A stretch of 64,000 bases of DNA from Clostridiales bacterium (GTDB taxonomy: Bacteria; Bacillota; Clostridia; Saccharofermentanales; Saccharofermentanaceae), in contig JAFRQR010000028.1 of the NCBI GenBank assembly GCA_017428545.1, positions 62,001 through 126,000 on the forward strand, given 5' to 3'. Shown here piece by piece: positions 8,901 through 19,866 of this stretch. The first letter of the stretch is position 1; every line of letters begins with the position of its first letter. The notes under the pieces were generated by a model. That model saw only the letters and a list, made by a program, of their open reading frames with translations, ran no database searches and was not told the DNA's origin. Made by a program: the position numbers and the translations under genes.

Positions 8901-11900
8901 GTTATCCGTTACTTTGAGTACAATTTGGATCCATTCCTCAATCCGACAGGAAATCCCTCAGTCAACCCCACAGGTAATCCGACAGGATCTCCTACAGGAA
9001 CACCGCACGAGTTCACGCAGGACGAGCTGTTCGTTGACGTCCACCACGATGCGGACGACAAAGACCAGGACGGCATGGAAGTAACCTACATTACTGATAT
9101 CTATGGTACTGTAACTGGATCACTTCTGAACAACTATATCTTCGAAGTCTATCCAGTAGACTCCGACGTTGCCGTATGCACCAAAGCAGGAACATCTCCA
9201 GTTACGAAAACGGCTGTTGGCCAGCTTGACCCGACCCTGCTCATGAACGGCTACTACACAGTCAAACTGACTGCATACGCAGCCGACGGAACCGGCCTCT
9301 ACGACGAGATCACGGTGCTGGTAACAGGGCAGGCGAAGGTTGGTAATTACAGCATTTCCTTCCTGGATATGACATTGCCTGTTGCAGGACTTCCTGTAGA
9401 AATCTACAGAACATACGACAGCAGACAGAGAACCAAGCTGGGTGAATTTGGCTATGGCTGGACTATGTCTGTAGGTGGACCGACTATCTCTCTTACCAAG
9501 GATATTAATGCGGGATGGATGCAGCCAAGCCGAATGGTCATGGGCTTTATTCCTCAGTATTATTGGGTAGCAACGCGTACACATGAAATAAATGTTGATT
9601 GGGGTAATGGTCGAAGTGAGACATTTACTCTGAAACTCGCTCCTGAGACAAACAATGGATATCCGATGAACGTGGGAATTTCTGCTTATTGTACAAGCAA
9701 GAATGGTACATCCACACTTGAAATTCTTGATCCTCATGAAGACCTCATGTATTCAAGCGATGGTAAGCTCTACTCGATTGATTCCAATCTGGGTGAGTTC
9801 GCTCCGAAGAACTTCCTCCTCACAAGATACGATGGAATGAAGTTCTATCTCAACGCTGATACCGGTCTGAAGAAAATAGAGGATACTGAGGGTAGAACTA
9901 TTGAGATCACTGACCAGGGTATTGTTTACTCTGAAGGCGGAACAATCAACTTTACCAGAGATGCAGCAGGTCGGATCACGTCTATTATCGATGAGAATGG
10001 AAACGAAGTTTCCTACACATATGATTCTAATGGAGATCTTGTGAATGTTAACGATATTGCCGGGTTTGATAGTTCATTTGCATATGATAATAATCATTTC
10101 TTAACGGATCTCTATTTGGATGATGGTACAAAAGTTGCCCGTAACGAATACGATGACGAAGGACGGCTTATTGCTACAGTTGACACTAATGGAAATCGAA
10201 TTGAGTTCGAGCGTGATCTTACTGAGAAAAAGGAAGTAACCAAGGATAGACTTGGAAACCTTACCGTTTCTTACTACGATGAAAGAGGCAACATTACTAA
10301 GAAAATCGATGCTCTCAAGAGAACGACTACGTATACCTATGATGCAAACAATAATGTAACCTCAGAAACTAATCCTGAAGGAACAACTTTGTATTACACA
10401 TATGATGCGAATGGTCAATTACTGTCGACAGCTGATGATAACGGGACGAGAAATACTTATGTTTATGGAACAAACGGGAAACTGTTGTCAAGCTCGTTTA
10501 TGGGAGTTGTTGAACTCAGTTTTACTTATGATTCAAATGGCAATGTATCGTCTTCAACGGATGCTTCTGGCAACACTACAAGTTATTCAACTGACAGCAA
10601 GGGTGAACCGACTAGTGTTTCGGACAATATCGGAAAGGTCGTAACAGTTGGTTACGATCAAAATGGAAATGTTTCCTCTTTGACAAATGCTGACGGACAG
10701 GTATTCAATTTTGTTTACGACGCAGAAGGAAGAATAGTGTCACGCTCAACTACATATCAAGGTGTAACACTTAGTGATACATATACATATGATGCTGCGG
10801 GCAAAGTGTCTGGAATAACATATTCTGATGGCAATACAGTTAGCTATACATATAATCAGGCTGGTAATGTTATCTCTGCAACTGACAAATTGGGAAACAC
10901 AAATACCTATAGTTATGACTGTTATGGAAACATTACTCTGATAGCCTACCCTGATGGAACAAATGAGAGTTTCACTTATGACTTAGAGGGAAGACTCTTA
11001 TCCAATACTGACAGAATGGGCAGAACATCCAAGTATAAGTACGACGCTGTAGGTAACTGTACAAGAAAAGAAAATCCAAACGGATCATATGTGGAGTATA
11101 CCTATGATAAGTGTGATCGACTTTTAACAGAAACAAACGTCTATGGCGGGAAAACGGAATACGAGTATGACTATCTTGGAAGAAATACGTCTGTTACCGA
11201 TCCGTTTGGAAACAAAACCTTATATGGGTACAACGATAGAGGTGATTTAGTAAGCAGAACGGATGCTGCCGGGAACACTTATACCTACACATATGATAAT
11301 GCCGGCAGACAAACATCTGTGACATATCCGAACGGAAAGACATATAGTGCAAGTTATGATGTCCGTGGAAGACTTACATCAGAAAGTGATTCGTATGGAA
11401 ATACGACGACGTACGCTTATGATGCAATGGATAGACTTGTAAGTGTTACAGACGCAATGGGTAATGTGTGGAGTTATTCATATGATAAACTGGGAAATCT
11501 TTCTACAGTAATTGATGCAAACAATAACACAACATCGTACAAATACAACACAGTTGGTCAGTTGGTTTCTGTTACTAATGCATTAGGAAAAGTATCGACA
11601 ACAACATATGATTCCTATGGAAGAGTGGTATCAACGACTGATTTCGGCGGAGTTCAGACAACGTATACATATGATGTATCGGATCGTCTAACTTCGACTT
11701 CCGTTGAAGGACAGGTGACGAATTACACATATGACTTAGAGGGTAATCTTTTAAGTGTAAGTGATTCAAATGGAACAGTCGACTACGATTATGACAATTA
11801 CGGATATCTTTCGAGTGTAACTGATGCAAATGGTGACACGATCACATATACATATACTCAGGCTGGGGATATTGAAAGTATTACGATTGATGGTCAAAGT

Positions 11901-13676
11901 ATTCAGTACGCTTATGACAAGATGGGAAGACTGGTATCGGTTACAGACATTGATGGAACAACTCGCTATTCCTATGATAAGGTTGGAAATAGGGCGTCTG
12001 TTGAGTACCCTAACGGAGTTACTGTAACTTACGGATACAACAACTGTAACGCACTTATCAGCAAAGTTGCGACGGATCACAATGGTAATATACTCTCCAG
12101 TTATTCCTATACGCTGGGAGATAACAACGAAAGGCTCTCTTGTACGGAACTGGGAAGAACCATTGAGTATGAGTATGATGAACTTGAAAGACTTATCGTA
12201 GAAAGAGTAACTAGTGGAAATGATGTGTCGGAAACGACATATACGTATGATGCTAACTCTAATCGTATTTCGATGAATAGAGATGGAGTTGTTACAACAT
12301 ACGAATACAACGAGCTTAATCAATTAATCCGAGCAGGGAATATTCTGTACATATGGGACGATGCCGGAAATCTTGTAAGCAAGTATACTGATACCGGCAT
12401 GCTCGTTGGTATGTATGAGTATGATTCTCAGAATCGGATGACTTCTGCTACCGTAAATAATCTGCAAGGGACTGTAACGGAAACATATACGTATAATTAT
12501 TCTGGTACAAGAACAAGTAAAACATCTAATGGTATCAAGACAGTATTCACAACAGACTTGTCATCCGGTTACAGTCAGGTCTTGAAAGCCGTAACAGGAT
12601 CAAATACTGTCTATTACACAAGAGGTTTTGAACTTATCTCAAGAAGAGATGGCCAGGGAACGAACTACTATCTTTTTGATGGAGGTCTTTCCGTACGAGC
12701 GTTAACGGATGCGACAGGTGCTTTGGTCACGACATATGACTATGATGCATTCGGAAATGAAACAGACAGCACCGGGACAACTGATAACAGTTATGGTTTC
12801 CAAGGAGAAGAAAAGGATGCTACAGGTCTATATTACCTGAGGGCTCGATACATGGATCCTGCGAGTGGATCATTTACAACGCTGGATACATATTCTGGTC
12901 AAATCTCTGATCCTGTAAGTTTGCACAAATACTTGTTTGCAAACAGCAATCCAGTAAAGTACTGTGATCCGAGTGGACACATGGTCGGAGTTCTTGGCTC
13001 TTTCCTGGTTTCGCTTTGTATCAATATAAAGCTCCATTCAGACGAAATAGTTGCTAAACTCACAATAGGTCTGAAATGCATGACGATAGCCTTGGCTTTT
13101 GTTGCGGCATATGGTGCACTGATGAGATTTGCTGAATGTGCTGCTAACGAAGGTTTGTTGGGAGATGTGTATACGGGAACTGCAAATCCATCTATTTCCC
13201 TCACAAAGGCAGTTGATGATGTCATAGCTCAAGCAAAGAAAATATCTATCACTTGGGAAAAGACCGATGAAAAACACGGTGGAATCCACACTGTATATGT
13301 TTTAGGATCGCCAATAACTGGTAAAATGAAATATGTAGGAAGAACAATTAATCTCGGCCGTAGGCTTGAGAGACATCGCAGACCAGGCTCAAAAACAGCT
13401 TCCTTGATACTATTGTTCTATATACCTAATCTCAGCTATGAGGAGGCAAGAGGCTATGAACAGACGCTGATGAGATTAGCGCATACAAAAGGTAGTATAG
13501 ATGAGGGATTCTTAAATTCTATAAATGGCGTGTCGCAGTCAAATCCAAGAGCTCAAGAGTACTTTGATGCATACAAGAACTCTCTGGCTCAAATGGATGA
13601 AGTAGATATTAGTTACATTGAGAATCAACTTGATAATGAACAGCTTTGCTTAGAAGAACTTGGGCAGTGGTGGTAA
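6000..13676 (+). CDS. Giant secreted RHS/YD-repeat polymorphic toxin with CBM2-like and L-type-lectin-like modules and a GIY-YIG nuclease tip
   Basis: 2558 residues. The ATG at 6000 is chosen for GGAGG at 5989-5993 and for the signal peptide that follows ([20 protein letters not shown]). Order: signal peptide 1-34; CBM2-like module ~40-135; beta-rich region with NGxI repeats ~157-360; Ig-like ~366-447; Thr-Pro linker ~452-537; L-type lectin-like domain ~540-782 ([10 protein letters not shown]); Ig-like repeats; Pro-Thr-Gly linker near 980; RHS start region with YRTYDSR; YD repeats ~1340-2220; RHS core ~2221-2324 ([11 protein letters not shown]); hydrophobic segment ~2327-2380; C-terminal nuclease. 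The tip carries VYVL (Y2433), YVGRT (Y2445), R2454/R2455, H2459 and E2487, the residues expected of a GIY-YIG endonuclease. The RHS shell should enclose the toxin until delivery. The binding modules suggest display on or attachment to plant-fibre or glycan surfaces. Confidence 0.88.
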   Translation: MDSFSRSRKVRLLSALLSLAIVIGVFPLKKIKADSATSTENDLQITYHTVSAWADLTQSEITVENKSGQVIDGWQIEFTYDDTTTVSSIWNAVAAPMDLASPNKIVVSNETYNSAIAPASKISFGMITQGKMNEIPDIHVVPKEEVASEPEAESTLFPYAIYSNRSFSFQGWKSAIYGDVYTGSNFDYQGSELNLLGNLDAVGKINANGYQMNIANRNEGAPAVAMPDFSAAIMGLSARMSTVDASAFNSASNIVADGFYSTNGSLTISGTKFSGDCVIVADGDITYNVESLSGDGRVVLYSKNGNVTINGSKITINGIIYAPKGTVSINAYDTSFNGRIIANRFKYQGSIFNCTASASDLELLYDLPVIHITADPEQIYVGETSTYTVVSEEIETPYVVKFRLNGEDVELNEDWTHVITPNATGDYTLEGYVVLSTGEVVLDSATVTAIAAPTPTPTDTPTPTPTDTPTPTNTPTPTPEPTPTDTPTPTPTSTPTPTPTATPTPTATPTPTATPIPTDTPTPTPTDTPTPTPTPPGPQKYWTISQGDPAYGYKVPFQEEDWNYGNSAVFDPLNIEVCPDAGWKNGYAFFMTSRSFDQDLSFDARYTVRVTNRSSRADGIAFVMSPNTVNNNTTGQSIGYGRINPSLIIELDNYRNGGRHKNALGGGDWVGGESDSHFAVMLNGNSDDHYSYVEWPSLRNKSVTCDIWVSYDGKAKKLYVYIADYDENGVAEKPIAPTMVVPIDLEQHFAGVSTLYMGFTSATGASQASHNLIGFELDPMPGMHPDPVGDIEIIRPKDGDRISVNSTFDIIGRINVPSENVNIEVMTLEEDVIYSNTVPSSSEYTSFDEISTQGWEEGTYILYISIDDGRDKTILINVTQEPLLALEINGANLNTEQMDIIGTINCTVDSTYELFYRPYQTSVWYQMGSGEGNHSYEVLGSLPIDQVPQDTIEIMLEVTLENGDTESVIRYFEYNLDPFLNPTGNPSVNPTGNPTGSPTGTPHEFTQDELFVDVHHDADDKDQDGMEVTYITDIYGTVTGSLLNNYIFEVYPVDSDVAVCTKAGTSPVTKTAVGQLDPTLLMNGYYTVKLTAYAADGTGLYDEITVLVTGQAKVGNYSISFLDMTLPVAGLPVEIYRTYDSRQRTKLGEFGYGWTMSVGGPTISLTKDINAGWMQPSRMVMGFIPQYYWVATRTHEINVDWGNGRSETFTLKLAPETNNGYPMNVGISAYCTSKNGTSTLEILDPHEDLMYSSDGKLYSIDSNLGEFAPKNFLLTRYDGMKFYLNADTGLKKIEDTEGRTIEITDQGIVYSEGGTINFTRDAAGRITSIIDENGNEVSYTYDSNGDLVNVNDIAGFDSSFAYDNNHFLTDLYLDDGTKVARNEYDDEGRLIATVDTNGNRIEFERDLTEKKEVTKDRLGNLTVSYYDERGNITKKIDALKRTTTYTYDANNNVTSETNPEGTTLYYTYDANGQLLSTADDNGTRNTYVYGTNGKLLSSSFMGVVELSFTYDSNGNVSSSTDASGNTTSYSTDSKGEPTSVSDNIGKVVTVGYDQNGNVSSLTNADGQVFNFVYDAEGRIVSRSTTYQGVTLSDTYTYDAAGKVSGITYSDGNTVSYTYNQAGNVISATDKLGNTNTYSYDCYGNITLIAYPDGTNESFTYDLEGRLLSNTDRMGRTSKYKYDAVGNCTRKENPNGSYVEYTYDKCDRLLTETNVYGGKTEYEYDYLGRNTSVTDPFGNKTLYGYNDRGDLVSRTDAAGNTYTYTYDNAGRQTSVTYPNGKTYSASYDVRGRLTSESDSYGNTTTYAYDAMDRLVSVTDAMGNVWSYSYDKLGNLSTVIDANNNTTSYKYNTVGQLVSVTNALGKVSTTTYDSYGRVVSTTDFGGVQTTYTYDVSDRLTSTSVEGQVTNYTYDLEGNLLSVSDSNGTVDYDYDNYGYLSSVTDANGDTITYTYTQAGDIESITIDGQSIQYAYDKMGRLVSVTDIDGTTRYSYDKVGNRASVEYPNGVTVTYGYNNCNALISKVATDHNGNILSSYSYTLGDNNERLSCTELGRTIEYEYDELERLIVERVTSGNDVSETTYTYDANSNRISMNRDGVVTTYEYNELNQLIRAGNILYIWDDAGNLVSKYTDTGMLVGMYEYDSQNRMTSATVNNLQGTVTETYTYNYSGTRTSKTSNGIKTVFTTDLSSGYSQVLKAVTGSNTVYYTRGFELISRRDGQGTNYYLFDGGLSVRALTDATGALVTTYDYDAFGNETDSTGTTDNSYGFQGEEKDATGLYYLRARYMDPASGSFTTLDTYSGQISDPVSLHKYLFANSNPVKYCDPSGHMVGVLGSFLVSLCINIKLHSDEIVAKLTIGLKCMTIALAFVAAYGALMRFAECAANEGLLGDVYTGTANPSISLTKAVDDVIAQAKKISITWEKTDEKHGGIHTVYVLGSPITGKMKYVGRTINLGRRLERHRRPGSKTASLILLFYIPNLSYEEARGYEQTLMRLAHTKGSIDEGFLNSINGVSQSNPRAQEYFDAYKNSLAQMDEVDISYIENQLDNEQLCLEELGQWW

Positions 13677-13697
13677 TGATTTAAAGGCGGTGAGATT

Positions 13698-14489
13698 GTG
13701 GGCGCATGGGGACCTGGTATTTTTTCAAGTGATACAGCGCTTGATGTTAGAGAGACATATGTTGAAAAATTGAAAATGGGTGCATCTGATGAGGAGGCGC
13801 TGACATACGTCACCTCCAAGTTATCTGATTATCTGGAAGATGAAGAAGACGCAATCGACTTTTGGTTGTGTCTCTCTTCCATTCTTTTCGATTATGGAAG
13901 ATTGACCGATGACATCAAGGACAAGGCCTTACAGATCATCGAAAAAGGTGATGAGTTCCGATGGGAGAGTTACGACCTGAAGAAGCGGGCAAAGGCGTTG
14001 GCCGAACTGAAGGCGAAGCTGCTTTCCAAACAGCCTGAGAGGAAGACCGTCAAGGCTTTGAAACCAGTTGAATGTAAATTCAAACCTGGTGACGTGTTGC
14101 TCTATCGGCTTCAATCTGAGGAGTGTAGACAGAAGGCTTATGGTGATTGGTATTTCTACATTCTGATCGACGAAGTGGCGGTTTTTGACACAAGAATCGA
14201 AGGGCTTGGTGATAAGTATCCGATCATCTGCATCAAGTATTCTGATCATGAACTTAAGAGCCTTTCAGAGTTGGACGGCTGTGAGTTTGTCCGCACGCAA
14301 GGAAATCGCCTTAACGAGCACAGGATCCAGTTATATCGGGACGGGTACAGAGACTTCATCAAACAGGTCAAGTATTTGGGAAATTACGAGTTCAAAAGAC
14401 CAGAGAATGTCTATGATGAACAGGTGTTCATAATGAGACCGGCTCGAGAGATTGATGGTGTTATTTGCCAGTATTTAGATGCAAAATAA
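13698..14489 (+). CDS. Probable immunity protein of the RHS GIY-YIG toxin
   Basis: 263 residues starting at GTG 13698, after the AGGCGGTGAG ribosome site, only 21 bp past the RHS stop. The N-terminus (GAWGPGIFSSDTALDVRETY) matches the GAWGxGxFxND family of small cytosolic proteins often found beside polymorphic toxins (DUF4259-like). A helical middle is followed by a C-terminal domain from about residue 130 (CKFKPGDVLLYRL) that may be a separate fold. Its position directly after the toxin tip is the main reason to call it immunity; the fit to this particular nuclease is inferred. It has no signal peptide, as expected if it neutralises a cytoplasmic DNase. Confidence 0.72.
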   Translation: MGAWGPGIFSSDTALDVRETYVEKLKMGASDEEALTYVTSKLSDYLEDEEDAIDFWLCLSSILFDYGRLTDDIKDKALQIIEKGDEFRWESYDLKKRAKALAELKAKLLSKQPERKTVKALKPVECKFKPGDVLLYRLQSEECRQKAYGDWYFYILIDEVAVFDTRIEGLGDKYPIICIKYSDHELKSLSELDGCEFVRTQGNRLNEHRIQLYRDGYRDFIKQVKYLGNYEFKRPENVYDEQVFIMRPAREIDGVICQYLDAK

Positions 14490-14532
14490 CAAACCGGGTT
14501 AACACCAGATAGAACACACTAAAACAAAAAGA

Positions 14533-14566
14533 GGGGACTGCTAATTACATAGCAGTCCCCTTTTTT
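14533..14566 (+). terminator. Terminator of the RHS-immunity operon
   Basis: GGGGACTGCT and AGCAGTCCCC pair around an 8-nt loop, followed by six T. Perfect stem. Confidence 0.9.
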
Positions 14567-14694
14567 GAAACCTCAAAAGCATGGATTTTAGATTATTATA
14601 TAGCCATTTTCTTTTCAGATTGCTACAATTTAGCCAGAGACAAACTTATTAGTTAAAACTTGCTGGATAATGAAATTGCAGAGGTGTAATTACT

Positions 14695-15147
14695 ATGAGT
14701 CTTAATGAAAGTGGTAGATATAATAAAAATGATTCAGAACGTGTATTCTTTCAAATAATTAAAGATATGGAAGAAAAGTTTAAATGGATTGATTTGTCTG
14801 AAGTTAAAGGCAACAGTATGTGTTATGGACTACCCACCGTATTGCTCGATTCTTATGTTTCTGATCAGATAATGAAGCGGCTGTTAGATACAGGTAATTA
14901 TGCAGTAGAATTACGGTCATTCTTTTCTTATGTTGAGGGTGTTCTTGGAGGAACAGATTTGTTAATGAAGGAGTGCTTCCAAACTACTTTGATAGAAAGA
15001 ATAGCTTCGGAATAAAAAAGTATATTAGAGTCTGTTCTTCCACTCTGTGAAAAACTGACGAAACAAAGCATTATAAAAACAATAGCGAGTTTCTACGGCA
15101 ATGCAAAGTTGGCTGAAGAATTGGGACATAAGTATTTGATAGTTTGA
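14695..15147 (+). pseudogene. Small immunity-like gene interrupted by an in-frame stop
   Basis: ATG at 14695 follows GAGGTG with 8 nt spacing. The frame codes for 106 residues and stops at TAA 15013-15015, but the same frame then stays open and protein-like (ILESVLPLCEKLTKQ...) to TGA 15145-15147. That would give a protein of about 150 residues, so a single nonsense change is the simplest reading. The protein is acidic and helical, with YGLPTVLLDSYVSDQI; I do not recognise the family with certainty. Its place just after an effector-immunity pair suggests an orphan immunity gene left from an older toxin tip. The AT-rich composition fits with accessory DNA. Confidence 0.6.
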
Positions 15148-15422
15148 CTGTAACTATATATTTGAAGGCTATCATTTACCTGACTAAGTTATTTGTGCTG
15201 GAGAGCCAACACAAAAGGTTTTTTGCAATCCCTTTTTGACTCTTCGGAGAATGCTTCATAATCTTTTTCTCTGAGACTTCCAAACGTCAAATGGCGCATG
15301 TGTTCTGCCACCAAACACCTTGGACCAGGCGGGAAACATGGGCGAAGATTTTGGTATATAATGTCTTCAGTGGCTGGATGGGTCAACAATACTTCACCTA
15401 TCTTGTGACTGGAGGGAAAAGT

Positions 15423-16037
15423 ATGAGAACACTGAAAAGAATCGGGGCGCTGGTGGCTGCGGTTACGGTGCTTTTGGCGATGACGGGGTGTAAGAAGAAA
15501 AAGGCGCGTGGGGCGAAGTCGGCGGAGGAACTGGTTACGGCGGTCCTGGAGGTCATTAACGAGGATGCTGAGTATTCGGAAGTAGAGGACTGGATGGACT
15601 GGTATGGCTGGATTGCTTTCCGCCTTATGGAAGAGACCGATATGAAGTGTGATCTTCCTACATGCAAAGCAGTGGTTGAGGATCTGGATAAAGATTCTGA
15701 CTATATCTATGAACATCACAGGGATTTTGTCGTGACCTGGAAAGATGCAAATCACGAGAACTTTGATGATGACTGTTACAGCCTTGTCGCATGGAAGCTA
15801 TGTAAAAGTCGGATCGACGAATATCTGAAGGCCGGCGGCGACTTTATCCTGAAACAGTTCCGTGAGTTTGCTCCATACGATACGGATTTTGACAGGGATA
15901 ACCTTCACGAAGATAAAAAGCATGATGTCGGATACTACAGCATCGAGATCGATGGTGAAGACTATCATGCGATCGAGATCCATTACTATATCGAGGATGG
16001 GAGATATATCTGCTACGGAGTGAACTTCGTGGGCTGA
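15423..16037 (+). CDS. Lipoprotein of unknown function, paralogue A
   Basis: 204 residues. ATG 15423 follows GGAGGGAAAAGT; earlier in-frame codons are rejected because this one begins a lipoprotein signal (MRTLKRIGALVAAVTVLL, lipobox AMTGC). The mature part starts with a Lys-rich run, then a helical domain with EDWMDWYGWI and a C-terminal part rich in Asp, Tyr and His (SIEIDGEDYHAIEIHYYIEDG). It is clearly homologous along its length to the lipoprotein at 19867-20478, and its last 12 codons recur as a scar at 5728-5766. Anchored outside the membrane; function unknown. Confidence 0.8.
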   Translation: MRTLKRIGALVAAVTVLLAMTGCKKKKARGAKSAEELVTAVLEVINEDAEYSEVEDWMDWYGWIAFRLMEETDMKCDLPTCKAVVEDLDKDSDYIYEHHRDFVVTWKDANHENFDDDCYSLVAWKLCKSRIDEYLKAGGDFILKQFREFAPYDTDFDRDNLHEDKKHDVGYYSIEIDGEDYHAIEIHYYIEDGRYICYGVNFVG

Positions 16038-16409
16038 AAGATAGTTCCTGTGCTTGCCAAACACCAGAACGGGTGATAGAATAATACTGGGAGGATATCC
16101 AGCTGGTATAAGATATCTTCCGAAGAACGTCATAAGTGTTTTGTATCAAAGTATATTATATAGACATCGGCGGGGCGTCGTTTCGTCCTGCGTTTTCATC
16201 TTAAGGTATTGACCTGATTGATCAAAAAAGTTCATCTGAATGAAAGCAAGATCCTGAAGTTTTGGGTATAGTTGCCGGGCATTACTATACGTTTCCGACG
16301 GGAAACAGCGTTTTTTTCAGGCGCAAGTACTTTATCCGCAGGTGCGGTCATAAAGAACGTACGGCTTTGTGACAGCACACATCTATCCGAACAAAGGAGG
16401 TTGTAGTCT
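16038..16409. other. 372 bp intergenic region before the xylanase gene
   Basis: No ORF with a ribosome site. A short hairpin, GTTTCC-GACG-GGAAAC (16291-16306), is followed four bases later by seven T (16311-16317) and could be a weak terminator or attenuator. I see no convincing -35/-10 pair. Confidence 0.35.
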
Positions 16410-17549
16410 ATGACGAGACTAATCGGCATGATCCTTTGTTTTGTCGTGGCCATATGTCTGATCTTCCCTACAGGTGATGTCCTTGCAGATCGCACGATCA
16501 CGAATAATGAAACGGGAAATGAAGGCGGCTATGACTATGAACTGTGGAAGGATCATGGAACGACCAGTATGACACTGAGCGGCGGCGGTACGTTTAGCTG
16601 CTCGTGGAGTAACATCGGCAATGCGCTTTTCCGCAAGGGTAAGAAGCTCAACGCGACGCAGACTTATTCGCAGCTCGGCAATATCTCTGTGACGTATGGG
16701 GCGGATTATCAGCCGAACGGGAACTCCTATCTGTGTGTATACGGCTGGTCAAAAAGTCCGCTTGTAGAATTCTACATTGTGGACAGCTGGGGTTCCTGGC
16801 GACCGCCGGGAGCTTCATCAAAAGGAACGATCACGGTGGATGGAGGCACGTATGATGTGTATGAGACGACACGTGTCAATCAGCCGTCGATCGAAGGTAA
16901 TGCCACGTTCCAGCAATTCTGGAGTGTGCGCACGTCGAGAAGGACCAGTGGAACGATCTCTGTTTCCGAGCATTTCCGCGCCTGGGAAAGAATGGGTATG
17001 AGGCTCGGGAACATCTATGAAGTTGCACTGACGGTAGAAGGCTACCAGAGCAGCGGATATGCGAATGTGTACCAGAATACACTGACCATTGGCGGCTCCG
17101 GCGACGGCTCCGGCGGCGGTTCGGGCGGTGGAGGCTCCGGTGGCTCCGGCTCCGGAAGTGCGACGATCGTCCAGTGTGAAAGCATGACCCGGCAGGGTCC
17201 TTATGCGGGAGCGATCAACAATCCGTTTTCCGGAGTGGCACTATATGCCAATGGAGATACTTGTGTGTATACCCAGTATTTCGAATCCGGAACGCACAGC
17301 TTCACACTGCGCGGCTGCTCGAATAACGATAATATGGCGAGGGTAGATCTTCGTATCGGCGGAGTTACGAAAGGCACTTTCTATTTCGGAGGACCTTATC
17401 CGGCCGAATATTCGATTGATAATGTAAGTCACGGAACGGGGAATCAGCAGATCGAACTTGTTGTGACCTCGGACAATAACACATGGGATGCCTATGTGGA
17501 TTACTTAAAGATCGGCCCGACAGGAACAGGAACCGGTACTACCGGTTAG
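16410..17549 (+). CDS. Secreted GH11 endo-1,4-beta-xylanase with CBM36
   Basis: 379 residues, ATG 16410 after AAAGGAGG. Signal peptide in the first ~26 residues ([19 protein letters not shown]...A-DRT). Residues ~30-228 are a glycoside hydrolase family 11 jelly roll. The nucleophile is E120 in PLVEFYIVD and the acid/base E210 in VEGYQSSG, with the conserved [12 protein letters not shown] thumb and QFWSVR. A Gly/Ser linker (~229-250) leads to a family 36 carbohydrate-binding module ([10 protein letters not shown]... to [10 protein letters not shown]), known for calcium-dependent xylan binding. The enzyme cuts xylan chains outside the cell. It is monocistronic, between a lipoprotein gene and lactate dehydrogenase, and ends with a Gly-Thr tail. 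Confidence 0.95.
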   Translation: MTRLIGMILCFVVAICLIFPTGDVLADRTITNNETGNEGGYDYELWKDHGTTSMTLSGGGTFSCSWSNIGNALFRKGKKLNATQTYSQLGNISVTYGADYQPNGNSYLCVYGWSKSPLVEFYIVDSWGSWRPPGASSKGTITVDGGTYDVYETTRVNQPSIEGNATFQQFWSVRTSRRTSGTISVSEHFRAWERMGMRLGNIYEVALTVEGYQSSGYANVYQNTLTIGGSGDGSGGGSGGGGSGGSGSGSATIVQCESMTRQGPYAGAINNPFSGVALYANGDTCVYTQYFESGTHSFTLRGCSNNDNMARVDLRIGGVTKGTFYFGGPYPAEYSIDNVSHGTGNQQIELVVTSDNNTWDAYVDYLKIGPTGTGTGTTG

Positions 17550-17724
17550 TTCTTATCCCTTTCCCCGGCGGGAGGATAGCGTCGCAAATCCCACCCCCTG
17601 TGTCTTGCTATCGTCCCGCCCCCTCTTATTTCATATCTCAGTTTCGTTTTACTAAAACACGTTACGGTATATAATACTGTCGGAAAGGAAAAAGAATAGA
17701 GGAAGAAAGTTTGAGGAGAAAAAG

Positions 17725-18765
17725 ATGAAGATCGCGTTTTTCGATACGAAAGAATATGACAGAAGTGCTTTTAGCGAGGTAAAGCCGGAGGATATGGAGT
17801 TTAAGTTCTTCGAGACGAGATTAACTCCGGATTCGGTGGAGCTGGCGAAGGGTTCGGATGCGGTGTGCGTGTTTGTGAACGATGAGGTCAGTGAACCGGT
17901 CATCGACCGTCTCTATGAGCTGGGAGTTAAGGCGGTGGCGCTTCGCTGTGCGGGATATAACAATGTTAACGTGAAGCACTGCTTCGGAAAACTCCACGTT
18001 TTCCATGTGCCGGCGTATTCGCCCTATGCGGTCGCAGAGCATGCGATGGCGCTGCTTCTGACGTCGATACGAAGGATCCATAAGGCATATATCCGTACGC
18101 GTGATTTTAACTTTTCTCTGAATAACCTGACCGGATTTGATCTTCACGGGAAGACCGTGGGTGTCGTCGGCACGGGTAAGATCGGACGGATCTTTATCTC
18201 GATCTGCAGGGGATTCGGCATGAAGGTCCTGGCGTATGACAAATTTCCGTCTCCGGAGTACGACGGGGCGGAGGACGTCACCTATGTTTCTCTCGATGAA
18301 CTTTTCGGCCGAAGTGACATCATCTCGCTTCACTGTCCGCTGACGGAGGATACGCTGCATCTTGTCAACGAGGAGTCGATCGGGAAGATGAAAAAGGGTG
18401 TCGTTCTCATCAATACCAGCAGAGGTGCCCTGATCGATGCCGAGGCGCTTCTTAACGGGATCAAGGAAAGAAAGGTGGGCGCGGCCTGCCTCGATGTGTA
18501 CGAGGAGGAAGCGGATATTTTCTTCCAGGATTATTCCGGGCATATCCTCAGCGATGACGTGCTGGCGCGCCTGATCTCGATGCCGAACGTGATCGTGACG
18601 TCGCATCAGGCGTTCCTTACGAATGAGGCGCTGAAGAATATCGCGGATACGACGATCGGGAATCTTAGGGAGTTCTCGGAGACCGGCATGTGCGACAATG
18701 AGCTTTGCTATCAGTGCGGAAAGGTCGATCAGTGCCGGCATAAGAGAAATAAGAAGTGTTTCTAA
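17725..18765 (+). CDS. ldhA: D-lactate dehydrogenase (2-hydroxyacid dehydrogenase) with Cys-rich tail
   Basis: 346 residues, ATG 17725. Reduces pyruvate to D-lactate with NADH to recycle NAD+ in fermentation. The Rossmann motif is GVVGTGKIGR, the catalytic Arg is R233 in NTSRGALID, and the His is H294 in TSHQAF; the acidic partner lies in LDVYEEE. The N-terminal catalytic half has the family pattern RCAGYNNVN. A promoter with -35 TTTACT, 16 bp, -10 TATAAT lies upstream near 17646-17673. The last ~20 residues hold four Cys (CYQCGKVDQC...KKC) after the normal end of the fold. They could bind metal or respond to redox; this is an inference. Monocistronic. Confidence 0.9.
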   Translation: MKIAFFDTKEYDRSAFSEVKPEDMEFKFFETRLTPDSVELAKGSDAVCVFVNDEVSEPVIDRLYELGVKAVALRCAGYNNVNVKHCFGKLHVFHVPAYSPYAVAEHAMALLLTSIRRIHKAYIRTRDFNFSLNNLTGFDLHGKTVGVVGTGKIGRIFISICRGFGMKVLAYDKFPSPEYDGAEDVTYVSLDELFGRSDIISLHCPLTEDTLHLVNEESIGKMKKGVVLINTSRGALIDAEALLNGIKERKVGAACLDVYEEEADIFFQDYSGHILSDDVLARLISMPNVIVTSHQAFLTNEALKNIADTTIGNLREFSETGMCDNELCYQCGKVDQCRHKRNKKCF

Positions 18766-18847
18766 AGAAACCTTGCTGATATTCTTATAGACGTGACCGG
18801 TAAACAGAAGTAGAATGAACTGTATTCTATGAGTCTCGTGGGTGAGT

Positions 18848-19846
18848 ATGAGTAAACAGTTGCCGGTAAGTGTTATTGTTCCGGTTTTTAATGTGAAAGA
18901 TTATGTGGCGGAGGCGCTCGAAAGCGTGCTTTCGCAGACGTATACGAATCTGGAACTGATCGTGGTGGACGACGGGTCGACGGATGGTTCGAGGGAAATC
19001 TGCGATGATTTTGCGTCCCGGGATCCGCGCGTGAAGGTGATCCATCAGGATAATTCCGGCATCAGTACGGCGAGAAATACCGGATTGGATCATGCGCATG
19101 GAGAAGTGATCGCATTTTTAGACCCGGACGATGCTTTTTGCGAGGACATGATCGAAACGCTTCTGGAAACGATGCAAAAGGACCGGTCGGATATTGTTAT
19201 GTGTAAGTTTTCCTGGCACGATACCGATTCTTCTTTGCCGAAAGGAAGAAAGGCCCGGGACCTCGGCAAAAGCACCGTGATCACGAAGACAGGTGCTTTT
19301 GGAAAGATAGCGGAAGAAAAGATCGAGACCGCCGTGTGGAACAAACTCTACAGAAGGAAGATCTTCGAGGACTTACGGTTCCCGGACGGGTATGTCTTTG
19401 AGGGACGGTATACGGTCTTTGATATCTTCGAGCGGGCGGAGAGGATCTCTGTTCTCGATGAGGTTTTGGTGCGGCACAGGAGGCGCCAGGGGAGTATCTG
19501 CCATTCGTATTCACTGAAGAATGTGCTGGACCGGGAATATGTGCAGGATCATTATGTGGAGTTTATCAAGCAGCATGCGGAGAGTTTCGAGGACCGGTCG
19601 GTCATTAAACGGATGATCCGGCTTCGGATGCGGAGCATGGTGGCCGTGTATTTTCAGTATTGCAGGAAGAATCCGGAAGATATCGCCGGACAGAATGAGA
19701 TCAGAAGGAGGCTTCTGGCGCTGAAGAAGAGAGAAGGGCTCCGGTACAGTAGTCTCATGGAACGCGGCGGTTACTACGGGGTCAGGTTCTTTCCGGGCGG
19801 AACGGCACGGCTCTACGGGGTCTATAAGCGGCTGTTCAGCGAGTAA
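18848..19846 (+). CDS. Family 2 glycosyltransferase
   Basis: 332 residues from ATG 18848. An in-frame GTG at 18842 is possible, and neither start has an ideal ribosome site (GGTGAG overlaps the start area). The GT-A fold begins at once: PVSVIVPVFNVKDYVAEAL, then VVDDGSTDGS for the nucleotide sugar and a D-x-D-like FLDPDDAF for the metal. Such enzymes add sugars to cell-surface polysaccharides, lipids or proteins. The C-terminal third is helical and Arg-rich and probably lies on the membrane. The next gene, a lipoprotein, starts 20 bp downstream and is probably co-transcribed. Confidence 0.88.
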   Translation: MSKQLPVSVIVPVFNVKDYVAEALESVLSQTYTNLELIVVDDGSTDGSREICDDFASRDPRVKVIHQDNSGISTARNTGLDHAHGEVIAFLDPDDAFCEDMIETLLETMQKDRSDIVMCKFSWHDTDSSLPKGRKARDLGKSTVITKTGAFGKIAEEKIETAVWNKLYRRKIFEDLRFPDGYVFEGRYTVFDIFERAERISVLDEVLVRHRRRQGSICHSYSLKNVLDREYVQDHYVEFIKQHAESFEDRSVIKRMIRLRMRSMVAVYFQYCRKNPEDIAGQNEIRRRLLALKKREGLRYSSLMERGGYYGVRFFPGGTARLYGVYKRLFSE

Positions 19847-19866
19847 GTGGAGAAGGGGGATAGGGT

